Shown: piece after piece, positions 24,579-32,634 of the stretch
How positions within the stretch are numbered: position 1 is the first letter of the stretch
Layout: each line of letters begins with the position of its first letter
From: Rickettsiales bacterium
GTDB lineage: Bacteria; Pseudomonadota; Alphaproteobacteria; Rickettsiales; UBA6187
NCBI GenBank assembly: GCA_028223895.1
Contig: JAOIVE010000013.1
Span: 1 to 32,634 of the forward strand
DNA: 32,634 nucleotides
Direction: 5' to 3'
Notes under the pieces: model-generated
What the model was told of the DNA's origin: nothing
The model's input: only the letters and a program-made list of their open reading frames with translations
Database searches by the model: none
Position numbers and translations under genes: made by a program

Positions 24579-25520
24579 ATGCCTAAAAAGCCAATCATTA
24601 TAATATCTGGCCCAACTGCCAGCGGTAAAACTGCTATTTCAATAGAAGTTGCAAAACATTACGGCAATTTTGAAATAATAAATTGCGACTCAAAGCAATT
24701 CTATAAAGAGATGCCAATAATAACAGCTCAGCCAACTAAGCAGGAAAGAGGTGATATTCCACATCATTTATTTGGTGTATTATCGATGAAGGACTCGTGC
24801 TCTGTAACAGATTGGCTGGATATGGCATTGCCTATAATTAAAGATGTGCAAAAAAGAGGTAAGGTTCCGCTGATAGTTGGTGGAACTGGAATGTACATAA
24901 AATCACTAATGCATGGCTTGTCGCCAATTCCTGATATTGATCCTGATATTCGCAGAAAGGTAAGAGAAATGAGTTTATCTCAGGGAAGTCAGGCGGTTTA
25001 TGAAAAATTAAAAGAACTTGATCCGCAAACGGCAGCAAAGTTGAATCCCGGAGATAGCCAAAGAGTTTCGCGCGCATATGAGGTGATTTTGCAGACAGGC
25101 AAATCTTTATCATATTGGCATAGTCTTGAAAATAAAATGCCATATCCGGAGGCGGAATTTTTATTATTTTTTGTAACACCCAATCGCGATTGGGTATATC
25201 AAAGATGTAATGAGCGATTTGATCAAATGATAAAGCAGGGTGTTATAGAAGAAATAGCTGCTTTAGGAGATGAAGATTTTGATAATGAATTGCCGTCGGT
25301 TAGGTCGCATGGTGTGCGCGAAATGAAAGCATATATTAATGGACAAGTAAGTCTTGAAGAGGCAATTAAGCAATCGCAAACTAACACTCGAAAATATGTT
25401 AAACGTCAATTTACATGGTTTAATAATCAGATGGATGAGGCTATAACAATTAATCCAATGCCAGGAAATGACTATAAAACCCAATTATTTGACAAAATTG
25501 ATCGGTTTTTATTGACGTAA
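24579..25520 (+). CDS. tRNA dimethylallyltransferase MiaA
   Basis: Adds the isopentenyl group to A37 of tRNAs that read codons starting with U. The P-loop is GPTASGKT (11-18), followed by a DSKQFYKEM segment that matches the family's DSxQxY motif and by LIVGGTGMYIKSLMHGL. The later RSHGVREMKAYINGQ and TRKYVKRQFTWF segments are also typical. Length 313 is normal. The stop codon is followed after 88 bases by ilvB. Confidence 0.96.
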   Translation: MPKKPIIIISGPTASGKTAISIEVAKHYGNFEIINCDSKQFYKEMPIITAQPTKQERGDIPHHLFGVLSMKDSCSVTDWLDMALPIIKDVQKRGKVPLIVGGTGMYIKSLMHGLSPIPDIDPDIRRKVREMSLSQGSQAVYEKLKELDPQTAAKLNPGDSQRVSRAYEVILQTGKSLSYWHSLENKMPYPEAEFLLFFVTPNRDWVYQRCNERFDQMIKQGVIEEIAALGDEDFDNELPSVRSHGVREMKAYINGQVSLEEAIKQSQTNTRKYVKRQFTWFNNQMDEAITINPMPGNDYKTQLFDKIDRFLLT

Positions 25521-25608
25521 AAACAATGAGATACTAGTTTGTGTCAAAAAATTCTCCCTTTGCATATAAGGGAGATGGGGCATAAAGATACAAAAACGGA
25601 GTGTTAAA
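25512..25608 (+). promoter_or_regulatory. ilvB leader with hairpin and weak promoter
   Basis: TTGACG at 25512-25517 with TAGTTT 17 bases on is a weak promoter candidate overlapping the miaA stop. Downstream, CTCCCTT (25554-25560) and AAGGGAG (25568-25574) form a perfect 7-base hairpin with a 7-base loop. No T-run follows on the plus strand, so it is not a plain terminator. GGAG seven bases before the ATG is the ilvB ribosome site. Confidence 0.4.
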
Positions 25609-27357
25609 ATGGAACTTAGTGGCGCAGCGATTATTTTGAAATCGTTGACAGATATGGGTGTTGATACAATTTTTGGCTACCCCGGAGGAGCGGTCCTGCC
25701 CCTTTATGACTCTATATTTCAGCAAAATAAGATCCGTCATATTCTTGTGCGTCATGAGCAGGGTGCGGTGCATGCGGCTGAAGGTTATGCGCGATCTACT
25801 GGAAAAATAGGTGTGGTTCTTGTAACTTCCGGGCCGGGAGCAACTAACGCTGTAACTGGTCTTGCTGATGCTCAATTAGATAGTGTTCCTGTTTTATGTT
25901 TAACCGGTCAGGTTGCAACTCCGGCAATTGGCAGTGATGCCTTTCAAGAGGCTGATACTGTTGGTATTACTCGTCCATGTACAAAACATAATTATCTGGT
26001 TAAAGATGTTAATAATGTTGAACGTATTGTAAAAGAGGCCATACATGTTGCCACAACCGGTCGTCCGGGGCCAGTTGTAATAGATTTTCCTAAAGATGTT
26101 CAGAACAAGACTGCAAAATATTTAAATCTTAAGAATGTTACGCGTGAATCTTATTCTTTTGCAAGCAAAGGTGATGATGCGGCTGTTAAAAAAGCTGTAA
26201 AGATGATTGCCAGTGCAAAAAGACCTATATTTTACGCAGGTGGTGGAGTTATAAATTCCGGGCCAAAGGCGGCTAAATTATTGACTGAATTTGTAAAAAT
26301 GACAGGATTTCCTATAACTAATACTTTGATGGGTTTGGGTGCATATCCTGCTCGCGATAAGCAATTTGTTGGTATGCTTGGTATGCACGGTTCGGTTGAG
26401 GCTAATATGAGCATGGCAAAATGCGATGTTATGATAAATATTGGCGCGCGTTTTGATGATAGAATCACTGGCCGTATGGATGCTTTCTCGGTTGATTCAA
26501 AGAAAATTCACATTGATATAGATCCGTCATCTATAAATAAGAATGTTCTGGTTGATGTGCCGATTGTTGGTGATGTTACTTGTGTTTTAGAACAAATGAT
26601 CGCTGAGTGGAAAAAGCTTAAGCTGCAAATAGATGCAAAAGCTCTGGAAAAATGGTGGTCGCAAATAGAAAAATGGCGCAAGAAAAAAAGCTTTAGCTAT
26701 AAGCAGGGTAAAAAAGGTATTAAGCCGCAATATGCTCTTGATCGCCTTGATGAAATGCTTGCTAAAAAAGACTCTTATGTAACTACAGATGTAGGTCAGC
26801 ATCAAATGTGGGCTGCCCAATATTTAAAATTTGATCAGCCAAATCGCTGGATGACATCTGGTGGATTAGGAACTATGGGTTATGGTCTGCCAGCAGCTAT
26901 TGGCGTGCAGGTTGGGCATCCTGATGCAACAGTGGTTTGCGTATCTGGAGATGCATCGATAATGATGAATATTCAGGAATTTGCAACTGCGGTACAATAT
27001 CGTCTGCCGGTTAAAGTATTATTGCTCAATAATGGTTATATGGGAATGGTTCGTCAGTGGCAGGAATTGTTCTTTGATAATAGATATTCAGAAAGCTATA
27101 TGGATGCATTGCCTGATTTTGTAAAACTGGCAGATGCTTTTGGCTTTAAGGGAATACGTTGTCAGAATGTTTCTGATGTTGATAGCGCAATTGAAGAAAT
27201 GCTTGAGTCTGATGGGCCTGTTATTTTAGATATGGTTGTTGACAAGGTAGAAAATGTTTATCCTATGATTCCTGCAGGAGCTGCTCATTATGAGATGGAG
27301 CTGGGGCCAGAAGATAAGATTGATGTTGATGATAATATAGCAATGATGCGGGTTTAG
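25609..27357 (+). CDS. ilvB: Acetolactate synthase large subunit
   Basis: Thiamine-diphosphate enzyme that condenses two pyruvates to acetolactate (valine, leucine) or pyruvate with 2-oxobutyrate (isoleucine). Catalytic Glu50 is in [14 protein letters not shown]. The central FAD-binding domain contains [12 protein letters not shown]. The C-terminal ThDP/Mg motif runs from [13 protein letters not shown] to [15 protein letters not shown]. 582 residues is typical of the biosynthetic, FAD-containing type. It is followed by the regulatory subunit. Confidence 0.96.
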   Translation: MELSGAAIILKSLTDMGVDTIFGYPGGAVLPLYDSIFQQNKIRHILVRHEQGAVHAAEGYARSTGKIGVVLVTSGPGATNAVTGLADAQLDSVPVLCLTGQVATPAIGSDAFQEADTVGITRPCTKHNYLVKDVNNVERIVKEAIHVATTGRPGPVVIDFPKDVQNKTAKYLNLKNVTRESYSFASKGDDAAVKKAVKMIASAKRPIFYAGGGVINSGPKAAKLLTEFVKMTGFPITNTLMGLGAYPARDKQFVGMLGMHGSVEANMSMAKCDVMINIGARFDDRITGRMDAFSVDSKKIHIDIDPSSINKNVLVDVPIVGDVTCVLEQMIAEWKKLKLQIDAKALEKWWSQIEKWRKKKSFSYKQGKKGIKPQYALDRLDEMLAKKDSYVTTDVGQHQMWAAQYLKFDQPNRWMTSGGLGTMGYGLPAAIGVQVGHPDATVVCVSGDASIMMNIQEFATAVQYRLPVKVLLLNNGYMGMVRQWQELFFDNRYSESYMDALPDFVKLADAFGFKGIRCQNVSDVDSAIEEMLESDGPVILDMVVDKVENVYPMIPAGAAHYEMELGPEDKIDVDDNIAMMRV

Positions 27358-27419
27358 TCAGCTATAGAAAAGGATCTTCCTATTTTGAAAACAGAAATAA
27401 AAAAATATTTGAGTGAAAA

Positions 27420-27938
27420 ATGACAGATATCAATCAATTAGAAGAAGAAAAACACATTTTATCATTAACAATTGATAATGAGGCTGGTGCTTTGGGGCGC
27501 GTTGTCGGTCTCTTTTCAGGTCGTGGATATAATATTAATAGTCTTACAGTATCTGAAATTGATCGTGTTAAGCGTCTTTCGAGAATAACGATTACAACTT
27601 CTGCACCGCCACACGTTATAGAGCATATTGTAACTCTTCTTGAAAGGTTAATTCCTGTACATAAGGTGCGTGATCTAACAGTTGAAGGAGCCTTTGTTGA
27701 AAGAGGGACTGTGCTGATAAAGGTAGCTGCAAAAGGTTCAAAGCGTGTGGAAATTATGCATCTTGCGGATCAGTTTGATGCAAAAGAGGTTGACTCTACC
27801 GATAAATCATTTGTTTTTCAATTATGCGAAATGCCAGCTAAGTTGAACGAGTTTATCGATCTGATGAAGCCATATGGGATAATCGAACTTTCGCGTACCG
27901 GAATTACGGCGATTGCACGTGGAAGTGAAGGCTTTTAG
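27420..27938 (+). CDS. ilvN: Acetolactate synthase small (regulatory) subunit
   Basis: A 172-residue ACT-domain protein that activates the large subunit and gives valine feedback inhibition. The ACT domain spans about 11-85 (ILSLTIDNEAGALGRVVGLF, then RGYNINSLTVSE). The C-terminal half is the conserved ALS small-subunit domain (ELVD-equivalent region followed by FVFQLCEMPAKLNEFIDLM and EL SRTGITAIARG). It starts 62 bases after ilvB with only a weak GAG ribosome site, so some coupling to ilvB is likely. Confidence 0.95.
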   Translation: MTDINQLEEEKHILSLTIDNEAGALGRVVGLFSGRGYNINSLTVSEIDRVKRLSRITITTSAPPHVIEHIVTLLERLIPVHKVRDLTVEGAFVERGTVLIKVAAKGSKRVEIMHLADQFDAKEVDSTDKSFVFQLCEMPAKLNEFIDLMKPYGIIELSRTGITAIARGSEGF

Positions 27939-27946
27939 TCTTTTTC

Positions 27947-27974
27947 TTGCACTTGTGTAAAAAGTAAGTATAAT
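27947..27974 (+). promoter_or_regulatory. Sigma-70-type promoter for ilvC
   Basis: TTGCAC at 27947-27952 and a perfect TATAAT at 27969-27974, spaced by 16 bases. Transcription should begin near 27981. This gives ilvC its own promoter and makes the TTG at 27985 an unlikely start codon. Confidence 0.7.
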
Positions 27975-27978
27975 CTAG

Positions 27979-29074
<1,096 letters not shown>

Positions 29075-29076
<2 letters not shown>

Positions 29077-29116
29077 ACAGACGAAAAAAGGTTGTTTTTT
29101 AAAACCCCGTCTGTTT
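29075..29116 (+). promoter_or_regulatory. Alternative hairpin overlapping the ilvC terminator
   Basis: AAACAGACG at 29075-29083 pairs perfectly with CGTCTGTTT at 29108-29116. The second arm covers part of the left arm and loop of the terminator that follows, so the two hairpins cannot form together. This layout resembles an antiterminator, though a role has not been shown. Confidence 0.5.
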
Positions 29117-29134
29117 ATTAGGCGGGGTTTTTTT
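29101..29134 (+). terminator. Intrinsic terminator after ilvC
   Basis: AAAACCCCG (29101-29109) pairs with CGGGGTTTT (29123-29131) across a 13-base loop and is followed by further T, the standard form of a factor-independent terminator. Confidence 0.88.
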
Positions 29135-29176
29135 GTGCGCATAATATGACTTAAAACTATTTTTGGTATAAATAAA

Positions 29177-30082
29177 GTGGAAAATATAAATAACAGGCAG
29201 ATAGTTGGCATTGGGTGGATGGTGTTGCATTGCTTTTTAATATCTGCAATGTCAGCTATGATAAAAAATATCTCTGAGGAATTTCATGTTCTTCAGATTG
29301 CTTTTACCCATAATTTTGTAGCATTCATATTGATGTTTCCGGTGATTTTAACTGGCAATAGATATAAAAACTTAAAGACAAAAAAAGTGCATTTACATAT
29401 TTTACGAGCTTTTTTGGGTGCAATTTCTTTGGCTATGTATTTTTATGCGTTTACTGTTATGCCTTTAACGCAAGCAAGGGCTATTGCTCTTACTGGTCCA
29501 TTGGTAAGTTCTTTATTTGCAGTATTATTTTTAAATGAAAAAATGGGCTGGTATAGAATATCGGCTTTGATTATAGGGTTTGTAGGTGCTTTGGTAATTT
29601 TAAGGCCGGGAACGGATAGTTTTACTTATGTTTCATTGATGGTGATTTCGTCAGTTTTTATGTGGGCGATCATAGATATTATAATAAAAACTTTAGGCAA
29701 AACTGAATCTACATCATCGCAATTATTTTATTTAACTGGATTGATGAGCTTATTTACATTACCGGGGGCTGTTTATTTTTGGAAAACGCCGGAAAATTAT
29801 GAACAAATTGTTATATTATTTTTGTTAGGGGCAATATTTGTAGTAAATGTTGCAGCAGTGTTTAATGCATTTAAAAATGCAGATGTTACTGTAATCATGC
29901 CTTTTGATTTTTCAGGAATGGTATTTACAACCATCATTGCCTATCTAATATTTAGTGAGATTATTGATTTTTATACTGCGGTGGGGTCAATGATAATCGT
30001 CGTAAGTAGTGTGTATATAGCCAGACGTGAAGCAAAAATTGACCATAAGGTTCATGCTGTAATACCAAAATCGGAGATATAG
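29177..30082 (+). CDS. EamA-family (DMT) permease 1
   Basis: A 301-residue inner-membrane transporter with about ten helices in two EamA repeats. The first repeat ends in ALVILRPG near 137-144, a typical EamA junction. Related proteins export amino acids or other metabolites; the substrate is not predictable here. The start is GTG at 29177 with no clear ribosome site; an in-frame ATG lies at residue 15. It is 45 bases after the ilvC terminator and 2 bases before a second EamA gene, forming a pair. Confidence 0.85.
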   Translation: MENINNRQIVGIGWMVLHCFLISAMSAMIKNISEEFHVLQIAFTHNFVAFILMFPVILTGNRYKNLKTKKVHLHILRAFLGAISLAMYFYAFTVMPLTQARAIALTGPLVSSLFAVLFLNEKMGWYRISALIIGFVGALVILRPGTDSFTYVSLMVISSVFMWAIIDIIIKTLGKTESTSSQLFYLTGLMSLFTLPGAVYFWKTPENYEQIVILFLLGAIFVVNVAAVFNAFKNADVTVIMPFDFSGMVFTTIIAYLIFSEIIDFYTAVGSMIIVVSSVYIARREAKIDHKVHAVIPKSEI

Positions 30083-30084
30083 GC

Positions 30085-30996
30085 ATGGAATATATATGGG
30101 TTTATATATCGTTAGCTGCAGCTTTAGTGCAAACCTCACGTAATGGTTTTATGAAGCATTTAAAGGAAAAAATTGATGATGAGGCAATTTTGCTTTCACG
30201 AGTTGCTCTGTCAATTCCATTTGTGTTTTTGTGGTTATGTATATTTAAGAGTTTGGGTTATAAAATTCCATCTTTAAATTCTGACTTCATATTATACATA
30301 TCCATAGCATCTTTTGCACAGATAGCGGGTGGATTCTTATTTTTGAAATTATTTGGCAGGCGCAATTTTGTAATTGGAGTGGCATATACTCATACCAGCA
30401 CAATAATGAAGATGCTGTTTGCTGCAATATTTTTTGGCGAATTGGTAAGTTTAGGGTCGTTATTTGCAATATTTATAAGTTTTTTTGGAGTTATTATTAT
30501 AACCCTTGCAGAAAAACATATAGAGCCATTAAATTTATTCAGAAGGTTCTTCACTCCTTCTGCTATTATGGGTTTAAGCTCTGGAGTATTTTTTGGAATA
30601 ACGGGAGTTTTCGTAAGGCAGGCAATATTATCATTAGAAGGTGAATTTTTTGTAAGTTCTGCACATGCATTATTTGTTATATTGATAATGCAAACATTGA
30701 TTATTTTTATAATTCTTTGTGTGAAAAACAAAGAGCAAATTTCAAAAATATTTTCTTCCGGTTCAAGCGTATATTTACTTGGATTTACAAATTCAATTAG
30801 TTCTTTGGGCTGGTTTACAGCATTTAGTTTAACAAATGCTGCCCATGTTTCGATGGTTGCACAAATGGAGATAATTTTTTCTTTGTTTTTAACTCATAAA
30901 ATCTTTAAAGAAAAAATAAACATTTTTGAAATATTAGGCATGGTTTTGCTTTTAGGAGGAATATTATTACTAGTTTATAGTATTTCTTTAAGCTAG
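30085..30996 (+). CDS. EamA-family (DMT) permease 2
   Basis: A 303-residue permease with about ten helices in two halves (the first ends near ITLAEKHIEPL; the second near LLLGGILLLVYS). Only distantly similar to its upstream neighbour, with which it shares an operon with a 2-base gap. Two different EamA proteins may form a hetero-pair or act separately; nothing in the sequence names a substrate. Confidence 0.82.
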   Translation: MEYIWVYISLAAALVQTSRNGFMKHLKEKIDDEAILLSRVALSIPFVFLWLCIFKSLGYKIPSLNSDFILYISIASFAQIAGGFLFLKLFGRRNFVIGVAYTHTSTIMKMLFAAIFFGELVSLGSLFAIFISFFGVIIITLAEKHIEPLNLFRRFFTPSAIMGLSSGVFFGITGVFVRQAILSLEGEFFVSSAHALFVILIMQTLIIFIILCVKNKEQISKIFSSGSSVYLLGFTNSISSLGWFTAFSLTNAAHVSMVAQMEIIFSLFLTHKIFKEKINIFEILGMVLLLGGILLLVYSISLS

Positions 30997-30998
30997 GC

Positions 30999-31010
30999 GC
31001 TGTTAACAGA
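30999..31010. repeat. Second copy of GCTGTTAACAGA
   Basis: Contains the perfect palindrome CTGTTAACAG (31000-31009) just after the EamA stop codon and before the acyltransferase. The same 12 bases occur at the end of the C26 hydrolase gene near 16039-16050. Confidence 0.35.
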
Positions 31011-31030
31011 TTGTAACAAGAAGAAATTAT

Positions 31031-32095
31031 ATGAAAATTGAATCCAGAAAAAATAATAATTTTGACTTATTGAGGCTAATATTAGCGTTAATGGTATTTC
31101 TTGCCCATGCAAGCATATTAAGCCAGGCGCAAGAGTTAGGTTTTATAGGTGAGTATATTAGTGCTACGGTTGCAGTTCAGGGATTTTTTGTAATTAGCGG
31201 ATTTCTGATTTTTTGTAGCTATGAAAATAGCAATTCAATTTCGCATTACGCAATCAAAAGGGTTGCAAGAATTTATCCTGCTTATTTTATAGTGATAATA
31301 TTAGCAATTTTAATTGGCTCGATGATAACATCTGCTGATCAGTATTTTGGGTATGAGAGTTTTAAATACTTCTTTGCAAATATTGTGTTCTTGAATTTCT
31401 TGCATCCAACATTGCCTGGGGTTTTTGAAGGGAATTACATTAATGCGATTAACGGCTCTTTATGGACATTAAAGATTGAGGTTATGTTCTGCGCAAGCGT
31501 TCCTATAATAATATGGTTAGCAAAATATATAAAAAGATCTTTTCTGTTTGTGGGGATATTTATCTTATCATGCTTGTATAATATTGCTATGCAGCATTTA
31601 GCTGAAAAAACAGGGAGCGGCTTTTATAAAATTTTGTCCCATCAATTACCTGCTCAGATGACTTATTTCATAGCAGGTGCAGCGTGTTATTACTGGTTTG
31701 AATTGTTTGCCAAATATAAAAATATATTATTAGGACTTTCAATAATACTATATTGCGCTGCAGAATATGTAGGCATGCTATCAGTTTGGTTGCGACCATT
31801 GGTGATTGCTATATGGGTGATTTATTTTGCATATTTTATTGTTCATATAGGAAATTTTTCAAAATATGGCGATTTTTCATATGGAGTTTATATAACACAT
31901 TTTCCAATTATTCAGATGTTAGTGAGTTATGGATTATTTGAAGAATCAGCTATTAAGGCTTTGTTTGTAAGTGCCGCTTTAGTTTTTATATCATCATTTG
32001 TTTTATGGCATTTGGTTGAATCAAAAGCTCTTAATCTGGCGCACGGATATGTGAAAAAGAAACGCAATGTTGACATGTTGGTCAGACTTAGCTAA
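31031..32095 (+). CDS. Membrane acyltransferase, OafA/YrhL family
   Basis: A 354-residue integral-membrane acyltransferase_3 protein, which O-acylates surface polysaccharides or other envelope glycans. It begins with the diagnostic NNFDLLRLILALMVFLAHA segment, in which Arg and His are spaced by ten residues as in the family's catalytic RX10H motif. FFVISGFLIFCSYE and KRVARIYPAYF follow. About ten helices; no C-terminal SGNH domain. The acceptor cannot be predicted and no polysaccharide genes are nearby. Confidence 0.9.
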   Translation: MKIESRKNNNFDLLRLILALMVFLAHASILSQAQELGFIGEYISATVAVQGFFVISGFLIFCSYENSNSISHYAIKRVARIYPAYFIVIILAILIGSMITSADQYFGYESFKYFFANIVFLNFLHPTLPGVFEGNYINAINGSLWTLKIEVMFCASVPIIIWLAKYIKRSFLFVGIFILSCLYNIAMQHLAEKTGSGFYKILSHQLPAQMTYFIAGAACYYWFELFAKYKNILLGLSIILYCAAEYVGMLSVWLRPLVIAIWVIYFAYFIVHIGNFSKYGDFSYGVYITHFPIIQMLVSYGLFEESAIKALFVSAALVFISSFVLWHLVESKALNLAHGYVKKKRNVDMLVRLS

Positions 32096-32121
32096 GCTAT
32101 GTTTATAAGGAGGATGTTTTT

Positions 32122-32373
32122 ATGGAAATATATAATATACATGATGCAAAAACTAACCTTTCACAAATTTTGTTAAATGTTAGTAAGGGAAATGAGGTTA
32201 TTATAGGCAAAGCAGGAAAGCCTGTTGCTAAGATAATTCCTTATAATGAAGAAAATGAGCCTAGAGAATTTGATGCACCATGGAGAGGAAAAGTTTTTAT
32301 TGCAGATGATTTTGATGAAACTCCTAAGGAGGTTGTAGACTCATTTTATAATAGCGATTTGTATAATGAGTAG
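32122..32373 (+). CDS. Phd/YefM-type antitoxin
   Basis: An 83-residue antitoxin of a type II toxin-antitoxin pair. The N-terminal DNA-binding part reads YNIHDAKTNLSQILLNVSKG and then VIIGKAGKPVAKIIPY, the typical Phd/YefM pattern. The acidic tail from about 45 (EFDAPWRGKVFIADDFDE) is where such proteins bind and block the toxin. AAGGAGG lies 8 bases before the ATG. The toxin gene follows after 18 bases, and the pair probably autoregulates. Confidence 0.9.
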   Translation: MEIYNIHDAKTNLSQILLNVSKGNEVIIGKAGKPVAKIIPYNEENEPREFDAPWRGKVFIADDFDETPKEVVDSFYNSDLYNE

Positions 32374-32391
32374 TATTTTGAGGATAATAAT

Positions 32392-32634
32392 ATGAATTTG
32401 TTACTTGATACTCATGTATTATTGTGGTGCTTCTCAAGTCCGGAGAAAATTTTAGAAAAAACTCTTATACAGATGAAAAATCCACAAAAAACAATATATG
32501 TTAGTATTGCAAGCTTGTGGGAAATATCTATAAAACAATCAATTGGAAAGTTAAATGTTCCAAATGATATAGGAAATAAAATATCCTCTCATCGTTTTGT
32601 GATTTTGCCAATAAAGCTAGAACATACAAATAAA
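32392..32634 (+). CDS. PIN-domain toxin (VapC-like), cut by window edge
   Basis: The first 81 codons of a PIN-domain ribonuclease toxin. It opens with MNLLLDTHVLLWCF, where Asp6 is the first metal ligand of the PIN active site, and continues with VSIASLWEISIKQSIGKL, whose Glu aligns with the second acidic residue. This type of PIN protein normally has about 125-130 residues, so roughly a third lies beyond the window. It is the partner of the antitoxin just upstream. Confidence 0.88.
   Translation, partial: MNLLLDTHVLLWCFSSPEKILEKTLIQMKNPQKTIYVSIASLWEISIKQSIGKLNVPNDIGNKISSHRFVILPIKLEHTNK

Overview
The window is an AT-rich bacterial chromosome segment, most likely from an alphaproteobacterium living in a saline or marine habitat. 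This rests on the serB / miaA / ilvB-ilvN-ilvC neighbourhood, which is familiar from that class, a complete ectoine and 5-hydroxyectoine operon, a class I polyhydroxyalkanoate synthase, and MarR/EctR-type regulation. No rRNA, tRNA, CRISPR array, phage or insertion sequence was seen. Genes are densely packed and no gene-free stretch exceeds about 300 bases.

Layout. (1) 175-1314: exported PQQ-type sugar dehydrogenase. (2) 1359-5193, minus: ectA-ectB-ectC-ectD followed by a MarR/EctR-like regulator, making ectoine and hydroxyectoine from aspartate semialdehyde. (3) 5347-7256, plus: three tandem small proteins that look like diverged copies of each other, then an MFS permease. (4) 7353-12760: a stress-flavoured island. 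It holds two glycine-zipper proteins, Dps translationally coupled to a receiver-only response regulator, a 56-residue lipoprotein, a CNNM/CBS membrane protein, an HdeD-like protein and a truncated flavoprotein disulfide reductase. (5) 12984-16046, plus: an aldehyde dehydrogenase, a glutamine-synthetase-like amidoligase and a class C26 gamma-glutamyl hydrolase in one tight operon. The set resembles the Puu gamma-glutamylated polyamine pathway with a different ligase and is the strongest candidate for an undescribed system. (6) 16157-16816: exported protein with a duplicated OB-like domain. (7) 16872-21810: YqaA, diverging from a tightly overlapping operon TVP38 - flavoprotein reductase - ArsS radical SAM - CatB-like acetyltransferase - GST. 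(8) 21807-24477, minus: serB-phaC. (9) 24579-29076, plus: miaA, ilvB, ilvN, ilvC for isopentenylation of tRNA and branched-chain amino acid synthesis. (10) 29177-32095: two EamA permeases and a membrane acyltransferase. (11) 32122-end: Phd/YefM antitoxin and a PIN toxin cut by the window edge.

Several genes are missing from a simple long-ORF view: the 55-residue third small paralogue (5836-6003), the lipoprotein (10057-10227) and the partial PIN toxin (32392-32634). Regulatory structure includes a strong bidirectional terminator at 16834-16873, a terminator with a competing upstream hairpin after ilvC, a near-consensus promoter for ilvC that forces a later start codon, and a 15-base element repeated exactly three times upstream of plus-strand genes, with related copies nearby.
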